A DNA stretch of 16,013 nt from DATEJJ01 sp039649115 (GCA_039649115.1 JBBWZQ010000100.1:1-16013), one strand, 5' to 3'. Numbered from the stretch's first letter, positions 6,854 through 15,780 are shown. Notes: generated by a model from the letters alone, not told the origin. Numbers and translations are program-made.

Positions 6854-7903
6854 CTACTTGACCGCCCGCACCACCGCGGAGATCGGTGACACCGGCACGG
6901 CGGGCTTGACGTCCCGGAAGCCCGCGCTGGCCAACCACTCAGCGGTCACGGACTCACCGTAGGGCTCACCACCCATCGGATTGTTGACGACCAGGATCAG
7001 TCCCACGGTGAACGGGAACGGGGTGGCCGCGTGCTCCCACATGTGCGAGTGGATGAGCAGCTCGCCTCCGTCCGGCAGCCATCCGTGCACGTGCTGGACC
7101 AGCTTTGCCGCGCGCGCCGGGTCGAAGCCTTCGGCCACATTGGAGAGCATCGCCACGTCACCGTCGGGCACGGTCTCCGCGAAGATGTCACCGGGCCGTA
7201 CGGTGATCCGGTCGCTGAGGCCGGCGGCGGCGACCGACGTGCGGGCCAGCTCACACACGGACGGGCGGTCGATCGCGGTGATCCGCAGGCGCGGGTTCTC
7301 CTTCGCCAGCGCGATCGAGTACACGCACGAGCCGCAGCCGAGGTCGACCAGGTGGTGATGCCCGGCCAGCGAGGTCTGTTTCGCCATCCCCTCGGCCATC
7401 ATCATCTGCGCGGCTGTCCGGGTGATCTGCGCGAAGCGCTCCGGGCCGCCGAACTGCGGGTGGTCGCCCTCGACCTGGGCCCGGATGGGTGCGTTCTCGC
7501 GCAGTGCCTGGGTGAGCTTGCTGAACCGCTCGAAGTGGGCCGCCTGGTGGGCGGCCAGCGCGCCGACGAACTCCGGGCTGCCGCTGACCAGGTACTGGCT
7601 GGCGACGGGTGCGTTCCGGTAGACGTCGTCGACGCGTTCCACGAGCCGCTCACCGAGCAGTGCCAACAGGATCAGCCGGGCCGGCCGGTCCGGCAGCGAC
7701 ACCCGGCGGCCGAGTTCCTCGGCGGTCGCGGGTTGCTTCTCCAGCTCCTCGAACACCCCCAACTCGAGCGCGGAGAAGAGTGCTCGGGACGACAGGTACC
7801 CAAACATGATCTTGTGAAGTCGAACCGCCTCGTCGGACGGCCAACCCGGCCCGCGCAGCCCGGCTGCTGCTGAGGTCGTGTTCGTTGAATCCACAATCGT
7901 CAT
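6854..7903 (-). CDS. Second COMT-like SAM-dependent O-methyltransferase
   Basis: Starting at the ATG 7901-7903, with GGGAG six bases upstream, the protein has 349 residues. The frame extends further upstream, but that part lacks a ribosome site. The N-terminal half is a helical dimerisation/winged-helix domain (IMFGYLSSRALFSALELG, then PATAEELGRRVSLPDRPARL). The C-terminal half carries the SAM motif HLVDLGCGSCVYSIALA (about 190-206), AIDRPSVCELA and ITVRPGDIF. The HDW motif typical of classical COMT enzymes is replaced by a LSNVAEGFDP segment. A catalytic His-Asp pair is therefore not evident, and the target atom may be C, N or O. It lies 81 bases downstream of the DUF385 gene in the same direction and ends one base from the end of the monooxygenase gene. 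It is probably a tailoring enzyme of the same pathway. Confidence 0.82.
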   Translation of the reverse strand: MTIVDSTNTTSAAAGLRGPGWPSDEAVRLHKIMFGYLSSRALFSALELGVFEELEKQPATAEELGRRVSLPDRPARLILLALLGERLVERVDDVYRNAPVASQYLVSGSPEFVGALAAHQAAHFERFSKLTQALRENAPIRAQVEGDHPQFGGPERFAQITRTAAQMMMAEGMAKQTSLAGHHHLVDLGCGSCVYSIALAKENPRLRITAIDRPSVCELARTSVAAAGLSDRITVRPGDIFAETVPDGDVAMLSNVAEGFDPARAAKLVQHVHGWLPDGGELLIHSHMWEHAATPFPFTVGLILVVNNPMGGEPYGESVTAEWLASAGFRDVKPAVPVSPISAVVRAVK

Positions 7904-7984
7904 TTGACACTCCCAAGGCTCGCCGTCCTTGGCGAGCATACGGACGGACCCAATCGGGTTGACTGGGGCGAACCCTAGCCCCAC

Positions 7985-8467
7985 CTACGGTTCGAGGACC
8001 TCCACGCGGAACACCGGATGGTCACGCAGCAGCCGGTTCAGGTCGGCGTCGGTGAATCGCCTCGGGTCCACCTTCAACCACGCCCGCGCGAAGAACTTGT
8101 ACCGGCCCACCAGCCATCGCATGAACTCGGCCTTCTCCGCACCGTCGAGCTCGACGGCCCGGATCGGCCGGACCACCTTCCGGTGGCCCAACCGGGCTTC
8201 GGATCCCGCCCGCAGGTTGCGCGCCCACTCCGTCTGCCCGTAGAAGCCCACGAGATGCCGGCCACCACCACGCGCGCACACGCCGACCGGATGGTGGTAC
8301 CACCGGCCGCTGCGCCGGCCCCGCACCGAGAGCACCTGGACGGTGTCGGCGCCCCGGCGGTCAAGAATCCCGGTGAACCCGACCCGTTCGATCAGCATGC
8401 GCATGAACGGGTCGTACACCCGCCGCCGCAACCACGTCGGCCGCTTGTAGTGGCCCACCGCAGACAT
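7985..8467 (-). CDS. DUF385 / F420-type nitroreductase-fold protein
   Basis: From the ATG at 8465-8467, preceded by a G-rich GAGGGGG site, the protein has 160 residues, the usual size for the deazaflavin (F420)-dependent nitroreductase family. It has the split-barrel pattern VLSVRGRRSGRWYHHPVGV (about 45-63), then HLVGFYGQTEWARNLRAG (about 71-88), matching the family's T-x-GRxSG and W-x-x-NLxA positions. The C-terminal helix (DAEKAEFMRW-like, about 106-125) and a final VFRVEVLEP strand complete the fold. Members bind F420 or related cofactors and reduce quinones, nitro groups or enones; some act in natural-product pathways. It precedes the second methyltransferase in the same direction. The family call is good; the cofactor and reaction are inferred. 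Confidence 0.78.
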   Translation of the reverse strand: MSAVGHYKRPTWLRRRVYDPFMRMLIERVGFTGILDRRGADTVQVLSVRGRRSGRWYHHPVGVCARGGGRHLVGFYGQTEWARNLRAGSEARLGHRKVVRPIRAVELDGAEKAEFMRWLVGRYKFFARAWLKVDPRRFTDADLNRLLRDHPVFRVEVLEP

Positions 8468-8666
8468 CAAACCCCCTCGGCCAGGAAGGGTCAGCCTAGC
8501 CACCCTCCGGCTCCACACAGACCAGGGCTTTCCCGAGTTGACACAGCGCTGCCCGATCGTTCGGTCCAACCAGTGAATCCCCCTGAGCTGGCCCGAGGTC
8601 GCGGCGCGCCGCCTGCTCGACGGTGCGCCCCGGCCGCGGTCGCGCCCGGCTGAGCCCGGGGTTGCG
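8468..8666. other. Intergenic stretch between the DUF385 gene and the dehydrogenase stop
   Basis: I see no gene in these 199 bases. On the minus strand, TAGGCT (8493-8498) is a plausible -10 box for the DUF385 gene. CCCGG and CCGGG with a six-base loop, just after the dehydrogenase stop (about 8645-8660), form a weak terminator-like hairpin. Confidence 0.3.
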
Positions 8667-9506
8667 CTAGGCGCGGGCGGCGGTGAGGCGGCGGGCGAGG
8701 CGCGGCGACAGGCGGGCGATCAGTGCGCCGACGTGCGCGTCGGTTCCGACCAGGTAGCGGGGGCGCGGGCGGCGCGCGGTCAGCGCTTCGCGCACCACCT
8801 TGGCGACCCGCTCCGGCGGCAGCCCCTTCTCCTCGGCGCGGGTGGCGTTGGCCCGGGCCGCCGCGACCTGCCGGCCGTACCTCTCTCTGGCCTGATCGGG
8901 CAGCTGGTCGGCCATCTCGTCGCCGGCGGCCTTACCACGGCCCCAGATCGCGGTGGCGATCGCGCCCGGCTCGATCAGCACGACCGGGATGGCCGACGGG
9001 GCGAGCTCGGCACGCAGGCTGTCAGTCAGCCCGACGAGGCCGAACTTCGAGGCGTGGTAGCCGCCCAGCATCGGCCCCGCGATCCGGCCACCGATGGAGC
9101 CGACCATCACGATGCGCGCGTCCGCACCTCCGTTCCTGGCCGACCGCAGCGCCGGCATCATCGCCTGTGTCACCGCGAGCTGAGCGATCAGGTTGACCTC
9201 GACCTGCCGCCGGAACAGGTCCATCGGCACGTGTTCAAGAGGGCCGGGCAGGGCGACGCCGGCATTGTTCACCAGACCGTGCAGCGGGCCGGCCGCGCGG
9301 ACGGCTTCCCCGGCCGCCCTGACCGAGTCGACGTCGGTGAGATCCATGCGCAGCACGCTCACGCTGTCCGGGTGGGCCGCGCGCAGGGTCTTGGCGTCGG
9401 CGTCCGTGCGCACCGTGGCCCATACGTGGAAGCCGTGCCTGACCAGCTCGGTGACCGTGGCGCTGCCGATGCCGGTCGAGGTGCCGGTGACGACGACAGA
9501 CTTCAT
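8667..9506 (-). CDS. Short-chain dehydrogenase/reductase (SDR)
   Basis: The protein has 279 residues from the ATG at 9504-9506, with GGAG six bases upstream. It is a classical SDR with cofactor motif TGTSTGIG near residue 7, NNAG near 80, a serine in MVGSIGG near 138 and the catalytic YHASK near 150. The residue after the second strand (ATVRTDADAKTL) includes an Arg, which favours NADP(H). SDRs oxidise or reduce alcohol/carbonyl pairs in the cytoplasm; the substrate is unknown. A basic C-terminal tail (ARLSPRLARRLTAARA) may associate with membranes, a guess. It is divergent from the maleylpyruvate-isomerase-like gene. The shared upstream region carries a GGTAC-based palindrome, so a repressor may control it; no TetR gene is in the window. 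Confidence 0.9.
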   Translation of the reverse strand: MKSVVVTGTSTGIGSATVTELVRHGFHVWATVRTDADAKTLRAAHPDSVSVLRMDLTDVDSVRAAGEAVRAAGPLHGLVNNAGVALPGPLEHVPMDLFRRQVEVNLIAQLAVTQAMMPALRSARNGGADARIVMVGSIGGRIAGPMLGGYHASKFGLVGLTDSLRAELAPSAIPVVLIEPGAIATAIWGRGKAAGDEMADQLPDQARERYGRQVAAARANATRAEEKGLPPERVAKVVREALTARRPRPRYLVGTDAHVGALIARLSPRLARRLTAARA

Positions 9507-9526
9507 GCCGATCTCCAATCAAATCT

Positions 9527-9556
9527 GGTACGCAGTCCCGTTTGGTACTTCGTACC
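9527..9556. promoter_or_regulatory. GGTAC palindrome in the divergent promoter region
   Basis: A perfect inverted repeat GGTAC-TTC-GTACC lies at 9544-9556, and another GGTAC half-site lies at 9527-9531, 17 bases away. It is 20-50 bases upstream of the dehydrogenase start, a normal place for an operator. The binding protein is unknown. Confidence 0.45.
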
Positions 9557-9626
9557 GTAGACCGGTTGTCGATGGACGACAAGGACGCGCTTGTCGGTGG
9601 CGTACCCGGCGGGTAGCGTCCCGGCG

Positions 9627-10364
9627 GTGAGCGCTGGCATCTTCGACGACCTGGTCGCGGAGCAGGACCGCCTCGACGGGATTCTGGCGGGGATCGGCGC
9701 GGACGGCTGGGCGTCGGCGTCGGGTGCCGCCGGGTGGAGCGTCACCGACGTCGTGCTGCATCTGGCGCAGACCGAGGAGGCCGTGGTCGCCAGCGTGACC
9801 GGCGGCGACGCGTTGTCCGGCGGGCCGATCGAGGCCGGCACCCTGGACGACGTGATGGATCGTCTGGTACGCGCGCAGCGGGCCGCACCGGCGGAGGTGT
9901 TCCAACGGTGGCGCACCGCCCGGCGGGCGGCGGTCATCGCGTTGCGGCAGGCCGATCCCGGCACCCGCCTGCCGTGGGCGGCGGCACCGCTGTCGCCGGC
10001 GGCACTGGCCACCACCCGGCTGGCCGAGCACTGGGCACACGGCCTGGACATCACCGGACCGCTGGGCATCCCGTTCCCGGACACCGACCGCCTGCGGCAC
10101 GTCGCGTGGCTCGGCCACCGTTCCCTGCCGTACGCGTTCGCGCTGGCCGGCCGCGAGCCGCACGAGGTGTACTGCGAGCTGGTCGCACCGGATGGCGGCA
10201 CATGGCGGTACGGACCGGCCGACGCTGACTCGGCGATCAGGGGCCGGGCGGGCGCGTTCTGCCGGGTCGGCGCGCAGCGGCTGCGCCCCGAGACGTCAGA
10301 GCTCGCCACGACAGGTCCGCACGCGCAGGCCGCACTGCAGGTGCTGCGCAACTACGCCGGCTGA
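9627..10364 (+). CDS. Mycothiol-dependent maleylpyruvate-isomerase-like (DinB-fold) protein
   Basis: From the GTG at 9627 the protein has 245 residues. The N-terminal helix LVAEQDRLDGILAGI and the motif AAGWSVTDVVLHLAQTEE (about 35-52) are typical of the MDMPI/DinB family, with the His as a metal ligand. RLAEHWAHGLDI (about 131-142) supplies the second metal-binding pair. The C-terminal part (EPHEVYCELVAPDGGTWRYG) matches the short domain found in the TIGR03084-type subgroup. Relatives use mycothiol and a metal ion to isomerise or transfer; most are uncharacterised. A TTG at 9591 with AAGG upstream would add twelve residues and is a real alternative start. It is divergent from the dehydrogenase and shares its control region. 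Confidence 0.8.
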   Translation: MSAGIFDDLVAEQDRLDGILAGIGADGWASASGAAGWSVTDVVLHLAQTEEAVVASVTGGDALSGGPIEAGTLDDVMDRLVRAQRAAPAEVFQRWRTARRAAVIALRQADPGTRLPWAAAPLSPAALATTRLAEHWAHGLDITGPLGIPFPDTDRLRHVAWLGHRSLPYAFALAGREPHEVYCELVAPDGGTWRYGPADADSAIRGRAGAFCRVGAQRLRPETSELATTGPHAQAALQVLRNYAG

Positions 10365-10447
10365 GCCGCTGCGGCCCGGCCGGTGGTCGCCCGCCGTGGA
10401 ACTTTCCCGTGCCCGCTCGCCGGGCCAGTGACCTGGGCAGAGGGACA

Positions 10448-10476
10448 TTGACATGTATCGCGGTACAACTTAGTGT
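10448..10476 (+). promoter_or_regulatory. Promoter of the GH26 gene with an overlapping operator-like palindrome
   Basis: A perfect -35 TTGACA (10448-10453) and a TAGTGT -10 (10471-10476) are 17 bases apart, giving a start near 10483. In the spacer, TGTA (10454-10457) and TACA (10464-10467) flank a CGCG core, forming a 14-base near-palindrome where a repressor would block the polymerase. Confidence 0.65.
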
Positions 10477-10506
10477 CGCCGAGTCGGAACGGAGGGCAGA
10501 TCAGCT

Positions 10507-11757
10507 ATGGCGACCGGAAGGATGACGGCACTCGCCGCCGCAACAGGTGCGGCCTGGGTGGCGGTGACTGCGGTGGCGGTGGCTGCGGTGGCGGTCGTGC
10601 CCGCGGCGGCCGCGGGCCCCGGCTCCGCCGCCCCCGCGGCGGCGGGCGTGTGCGCCGCGCCGGCACGCACGGCGAACCGGCACGCGACCGCGAAAACCAC
10701 CACGGTGTACCGGTACCTGCTGTCGCTGACCTGCGGCAGAGCGCGTGTCGACGGCGTCGTCTCGGGGCAGAACGTCGGGCACGGCTCGCAGGCGGCCGAC
10801 ACCTCCGGACTGCTCGGCTATCCCCGGCTCGTGGCCCAACTCGCCCAGCAGGCCGGGCACTACGTCGGCGTGGCGGGCGTCGACTACGAACACGACTTCA
10901 TCTTCACCCCGGCGCAGTTGTCGGTCGCCAACGAGGTGCTCCTCGGCCATGCCCGGCGCGGCGGCCTGGTCACCATCAACTGGTCGCCGCAGAGCCCGTG
11001 GCTCAACGACGAGTCGGACATCGCCGGGAACCCCGGAGTCTGGACCAACACCCGTACCGACAACGGACAGCTCGACGGCGTCCACCTCGCCGACCTCCTC
11101 GACCCGGCAACGCCCGCGGGGCAGGTGTGGCAGCGCAAGCTCACCCGGGTCGCCGACGCGCTGACCGAACTGCGCAACGCCGGAGTCGTCGTGCTGTGGC
11201 GCCCGATGCAGGAGATGAACGGCTTCTGGTTCTGGTGGGGAACCACCCTGCAACGGGACAGCGCGTCCAGCTACGTTCGCCTCTGGCGCACCATGTTCCA
11301 GTACTTCACCCAGGTCCGCCACCTGAACAACCTGCTGTGGGTGTACTCGCCGTCGGCCTATCCACCGAACCCCGCCGACCAGATCGCCAGCAACATCAGG
11401 TCCGCCGCGTGGTCCTATCCGGGCAGCGACTACGTCGACGTGCTCGCCGGCACCTCGTACAACGACGACCTGGTCATCCCGAACTACCAGGACTACCTGC
11501 GACTGCCCGAGGTGATCGGCGAGGCCGAGTACGACGAGGGCCTGCTGGGCGCGCACGACCGCGCCGGCGACCTGGACACCACGCTGTACGCCACGCGGCT
11601 GCGCCAGGACTACCCCGCCGTCGCGTACTGGGTCTCCTGGCACGACTTCCCGTGGTCGGACACCGAGACCGCGCATCTGGCGCTGACCAGCAACCTGCGC
11701 GCCACCGATCTGCTCAACGACCCGTACGTGATCAACGCGGACTCAATCCCCCGCTGA
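10507..11757 (+). CDS. Secreted GH26-family glycoside hydrolase (beta-mannanase type)
   Basis: The 416-residue protein starts with a long Ala/Val-rich signal peptide, with cleavage probably near VVPAAAA about residue 36. GGAGGG lies 11 bases before the ATG. The catalytic domain (about 65-416) is a GH26 TIM barrel. The acid/base Glu236 sits in WRPMQEMNGFWFWWG and the nucleophile Glu339 in VIGEAEYDEG. VVSGQNVGHGS near 84 and INWSPQSPW near 157 are further family segments. GH26 enzymes cleave beta-mannans or mixed beta-glucans outside the cell. In most members I know, the residue before the acid/base Glu is His; here it is Gln235, which could shift specificity. There is no carbohydrate-binding module. 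The gene has its own promoter and appears to be transcribed alone. Confidence 0.88.
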   Translation: MATGRMTALAAATGAAWVAVTAVAVAAVAVVPAAAAGPGSAAPAAAGVCAAPARTANRHATAKTTTVYRYLLSLTCGRARVDGVVSGQNVGHGSQAADTSGLLGYPRLVAQLAQQAGHYVGVAGVDYEHDFIFTPAQLSVANEVLLGHARRGGLVTINWSPQSPWLNDESDIAGNPGVWTNTRTDNGQLDGVHLADLLDPATPAGQVWQRKLTRVADALTELRNAGVVVLWRPMQEMNGFWFWWGTTLQRDSASSYVRLWRTMFQYFTQVRHLNNLLWVYSPSAYPPNPADQIASNIRSAAWSYPGSDYVDVLAGTSYNDDLVIPNYQDYLRLPEVIGEAEYDEGLLGAHDRAGDLDTTLYATRLRQDYPAVAYWVSWHDFPWSDTETAHLALTSNLRATDLLNDPYVINADSIPR

Positions 11758-11760
11758 TCC

Positions 11761-11813
11761 GCAGCCGGCGTCTCCTTCCCGCGTTCGTCTGCCCGGAGCG
11801 AGGGTCCGGCTGC
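11761..11813 (+). terminator. Inverted repeat after the GH26 gene
   Basis: GCAGCCGG (11761-11768) and CCGGCTGC (11806-11813) are perfect complements, with a 37-base loop that can pair further. It begins three bases after the GH26 stop codon and may be its terminator. The rest of 11758-11991 shows no gene, and I found no clear promoter for the next pair. Confidence 0.35.
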
Positions 11814-11991
11814 CGCGGCTGTACTACCGTGATCAGCAGAAACCGGCGAGGAGGTCCGGCGTCGAACCCCGGACGGGCAGCCCGGCTGGGAGAGCGGTCG
11901 GAAAATCTCGGCTGGAACGTCCAGAACAGGGCGACGGCTCCGACCAACGGGTTGCGCGCCCGTCCCGGGGCGCCGGGACGGAAGGACCGAG

Positions 11992-12347
11992 ATGAAGTAC
12001 ATGATCATGATGTTCGGGGGGTTGGGCGACACGATGCAGACCCGGACACCTGAATGGATCACGGGCCTGCACGAGCTGATGATGAAGCTCGACACCGAGC
12101 TCAAGGAGGCCGGCGAGATACTGGTCGGAGAAAAGCTGATCGACCCGAGCCAGGCCACCACGGTCCGCTTCCACAACGGCGTCCCGGTGCCGACCGACGG
12201 GCCGTTCGCCGAGGTCAAGGAGTCCCTCGCCGGCTACTGGATCGTCGAGGTGGCCGAGGCGCGGGCGGTCGAGATCGCGTCCCGGGTCGTCGCGTACACG
12301 GAGTACCCGATGGAGGTCCGGCGGATCATGGACGAGCCGCCGCAGCT

Positions 12348-12351
<4 letters not shown>
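11992..12351 (+). CDS. DGPF-domain (YCII-related) protein
   Basis: This 119-residue protein is a complete single-domain DGPF member. It has the typical start MKYMIMMFGG, the central signature VPTDGPFAEVKESLAGYWIVEV (about 65-86, containing DGPF and the conserved glycine) and a short Pro-rich end. DGPF proteins form YciI-like dimers, and their biochemical role is not settled. They are the characteristic genomic partners of ECF42-type sigma factors, and such a sigma factor follows directly: the stop codon TGA overlaps its GTG start (GTGA). The ribosome site is weak (GGAAGGACCGAG ahead of the ATG). It is probably controlled by or acts with the sigma factor; the direction of that relation is not visible. 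Confidence 0.88.
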
Positions 12352-13672
<1,321 letters not shown>

Positions 13673-13673
<1 letters not shown>

Positions 13674-13740
13674 ACCCCGCCCTGGCCGCCTACCTGCCCG
13701 ACGAGCGCACCGACGGCTACCGCGGCTACGGCATCATGGG
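13673..13740 (+). pseudogene. Relic of a SnoaL-like C-terminal domain of another ECF sigma factor
   Basis: Directly after the sigma-factor stop, in another frame, the bases read NPALAAYLPDERTDGYRGYG followed by IM. This strongly resembles the SnoaL-like tail of SigX5/ECF41-type sigma factors (QPALAAY..., then GYGIMVLT). The resemblance stops at about 13740, just before the terminator hairpin, and there is no start codon. I read it as a leftover of a deleted sigma-factor gene or of a recombination. The identification rests on about 22 residues and memory of the family, so it is tentative. Confidence 0.35.
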
Positions 13741-13759
13741 CCCTCACCGAGGGGCAGAT

Positions 13760-13801
13760 CCCGGGCAGGACGCCACGGAGGAGCATGGCGTCCTGCCCGG
13801 G
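13760..13801. terminator. Bidirectional terminator hairpin (16-bp stem)
   Basis: A perfect 16-bp stem, CCCGGGCAGGACGCCA (13760-13775) with its complement at 13786-13801, closes a 10-base loop. It lies between the convergent sigma-factor (stop 13673) and Asp-box protein (stop 13806) genes. There is no T-run, as is usual in high-GC actinomycetes. Confidence 0.8.
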
Positions 13802-13805
13802 GGGG

Positions 13806-15281
13806 TCAGCGCGCGGTCAGCGGCGCGGCGGGCGTGCTGCCGGGCGGCGTGCTGGCGGGCGGAGTGCTGCCGGGCGGAGTGCTGGCGGCGGCGGTGTTGG
13901 GTCCGCCGGTGACGGGCAGCCCGCCGGTGGGTGCGTACATGGCCAGGTCGAGAGTGGACCCGGTGGGCGCGTTGGCCACCGGTACGACCGGGTAGGCGTT
14001 GCCGCCGTTCGGCACGGAGGTGGAGATGTAGTCGCCGAACATGCGGCCCTGTGACGTATTGGGTATCCAGGACAGCGTCATCGGCCCGGCCACCTGGGTG
14101 GCGGTGCTCCAACTGGTGCCGCCGTTGACCGAGGAGATGAAGCCGACATCCAGCTGGCAGGTGGCCGCCGTGCAGGAGGTGTTCGGGTAGAAGTAGTACG
14201 TCAGCCCGATCCGCGCCGACGCGCCGGAGGTGGACTTGTCCACCCCGATGCCGGGCACGAAGTGGTCCACTGTGGACGTGGTGACGTCGGTGGGTACCCG
14301 GGTGGGCGCCGCCCACGTGGTCTCGCTGGTCGACTTGGCCAGGACGATGTCGTTGCGGGTACCGCCGGAGCGGAACCGGCTGTCCGCCCACACCACGTAG
14401 ACGGTGCCGGCCGCGTCCACCTCAGCCGAGGGCAGCGGCTCCTCGCGCAGCCCGCCGGCCACCGTGTGGTGGCTGATCGACGCGACCAGCACGGTCGCCC
14501 GCCAGCTGGCACCGCCGTCGACGGAGCGGAACGAGCGGATGGTGTTCGACAACGACAGGTACGGCACGATCACGGTGCCGTTGGGCCGCACCACCGGCTG
14601 GCCACCCAGCCCGGTCGCGCCACCGCCGGGCGCCAGCGCGGCACCCCAGGTCAGTCCGCCGTCCGTGGACGTCTTCATCCGCAGCGCGTCGCCCGAGCCG
14701 CTGATGTCGTACTCGGTGTAGCAGTGGCCGAAGAACGGACTCGCCGCGGTGTTGTCGCAGACGATCCAGTTCTTGTCGTTGGACCCGGTCGCCGTCGTGA
14801 TCGGGGCGCCCCAGGTCAGACCGCCGTCGGTGGACCGGCTGGTGAGCACCACGACCGAGGAGCCGTTGATGCCGATGGTGGAGATCAGCCACACGTTGTG
14901 CGCGGCGTCGAACCCGACCGAGGCGTCGCTGACCTGGGGGAAGGTGCCGCCCGCGTTGGTGGTGATGCCGGGCAGGTAGCCGTGGGTCCAGGTGGCGCCG
15001 CCGTTGGTGGAGGTGGCCCAGCCGACGTTGGAGGCGCCGCCGCCGAACACGCGGCCGACCTGGAACGCCGACACGATGGTGGAGCCGAACGCGAAGGTGT
15101 CCGGCTCCACCTCGGAATTGTGCTGGGCCTGGGCGTCGGTGTAGATGTCGTGGCTGGCCTGGGTCACCGCGACGTTGGCGTAGGCGGCCTGCGCGGTGAA
15201 CAGCAGGATCGCGGTGGCCGGGGCGAGCAGGGCGGCCGCCCGCAGGGTTCTCCTGCGGGCGGTGCGGCTGGGTGGGCGCAT
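13806..15281 (-). CDS. Secreted Asp-box (BNR) repeat protein, sialidase-like exo-glycosidase fold
   Basis: From the ATG at 15279-15281, with GGAAGG ten bases upstream, the protein has 491 residues. It has a classic signal peptide: RTARRRTLR, a hydrophobic run LLAPATAILLF, and cleavage after AAYA near residue 35. Five Asp-box motifs, S-x-D/N-G-G-x-T/S-W, lie near residues 91, 150, 205, 253 and 384 and indicate a six-bladed beta-propeller as in sialidases and related secreted hydrolases. DKNWIVCD near 169 and VYVVWADSRF near 294 fit this class. The Arg triad and Tyr/Glu nucleophile pair of true sialidases are not evident, so the substrate is open. The last about 35 residues are a Thr-Pro-Gly-Ser linker that ends without a visible domain or anchor. 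A start 34 codons upstream is possible but would bury the signal peptide. Confidence 0.8.
   Translation of the reverse strand: MRPPSRTARRRTLRAAALLAPATAILLFTAQAAYANVAVTQASHDIYTDAQAQHNSEVEPDTFAFGSTIVSAFQVGRVFGGGASNVGWATSTNGGATWTHGYLPGITTNAGGTFPQVSDASVGFDAAHNVWLISTIGINGSSVVVLTSRSTDGGLTWGAPITTATGSNDKNWIVCDNTAASPFFGHCYTEYDISGSGDALRMKTSTDGGLTWGAALAPGGGATGLGGQPVVRPNGTVIVPYLSLSNTIRSFRSVDGGASWRATVLVASISHHTVAGGLREEPLPSAEVDAAGTVYVVWADSRFRSGGTRNDIVLAKSTSETTWAAPTRVPTDVTTSTVDHFVPGIGVDKSTSGASARIGLTYYFYPNTSCTAATCQLDVGFISSVNGGTSWSTATQVAGPMTLSWIPNTSQGRMFGDYISTSVPNGGNAYPVVPVANAPTGSTLDLAMYAPTGGLPVTGGPNTAAASTPPGSTPPASTPPGSTPAAPLTAR
13831..13890 (-). repeat. Four 15-bp tandem repeats encoding the Thr-Pro tail
   Basis: Four consecutive 15-base units (13831, 13846, 13861, 13876), differing at a few positions, encode STPPG/STPPA-type pentapeptides at the C-terminus of the Asp-box protein. 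In-frame units of this kind can change in number by slippage. Confidence 0.8.
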
Positions 15282-15593
15282 GGTGGCATCACCTTCCGGG
15301 GGTACGGGCGGCACACGCCGGCCCCGCAGCGGGTCCGGGTGCCCGGTGAAAGCGGAGTGTAGTGCCTGCAGTGATCGGTCCAACCCTCTCCGTCACCCTT
15401 CAACCCATCGGTGACCGTGGATTGTCCGGCATTGTCCACCGTGGACCCGCCGGCCGGCCACGCGACGGCGGCGCACGACGCGAGGCAGCTTCTGGCACGG
15501 ATTGTCCCCATACCGCATCGCGGGCCAGGTGAAAACGAGGGTTCGGCGAGGGTACCCACCACGCGGCCCGACAACGGCGGTACGGCACAGTGA
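15282..15593. other. Non-coding region upstream of the Asp-box protein, with small repeats
   Basis: No convincing gene lies here. ATTGTCC occurs three times (15421-15427, 15431-15437, 15501-15507). A palindrome GTCCAC-C-GTGGAC (15434-15446) overlaps the second copy. These lie 140-226 bases upstream of the Asp-box gene start and may be binding sites for a regulator. I cannot place a confident -10/-35 pair. Confidence 0.4.
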
Positions 15594-15624
15594 TCCAGTG
15601 GCCCGGCCTGGCCGGGCCACTGGA
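15594..15624. terminator. Orphan 14-bp hairpin with 3-base loop
   Basis: The sequence 15594-15607 pairs perfectly with 15611-15624 around CTG. It has the look of a strong terminator, but no intact gene ends next to it on either strand. A minus-strand frame ending at 15642 (GCVTGGASCQDTAAAGAA at its end) stops 18 bases before it and might be the tail of a lost gene. The remaining bases to 15780 show nothing else I can support. Confidence 0.55.
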
Positions 15625-15780
15625 CAGCAGCGGGGTCAGGGTCACGCCGCTCCCGCGGCTGCGGTGTCCTGGCAGGAGGCGCCGCCGGTGACGCACCCGG
15701 CGGCCGGCGCGAGCACCGCACCTGCGGGAGGCCCATGCCAGCGTGGCCCGCCCGTGTCGGGTGAGGCTAAGAGGAGTGGC

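Noticed and set aside
8536..8565. Perfect TTGACA on the plus strand inside 8468-8666
   Set aside because: No TANNNT box lies 16-19 bases downstream and no plus-strand gene follows.
14262..15362. 366-codon plus-strand frame opposite the Asp-box protein
   Set aside because: The minus strand encodes a signal peptide and five Asp-boxes; the plus frame has no recognisable feature.
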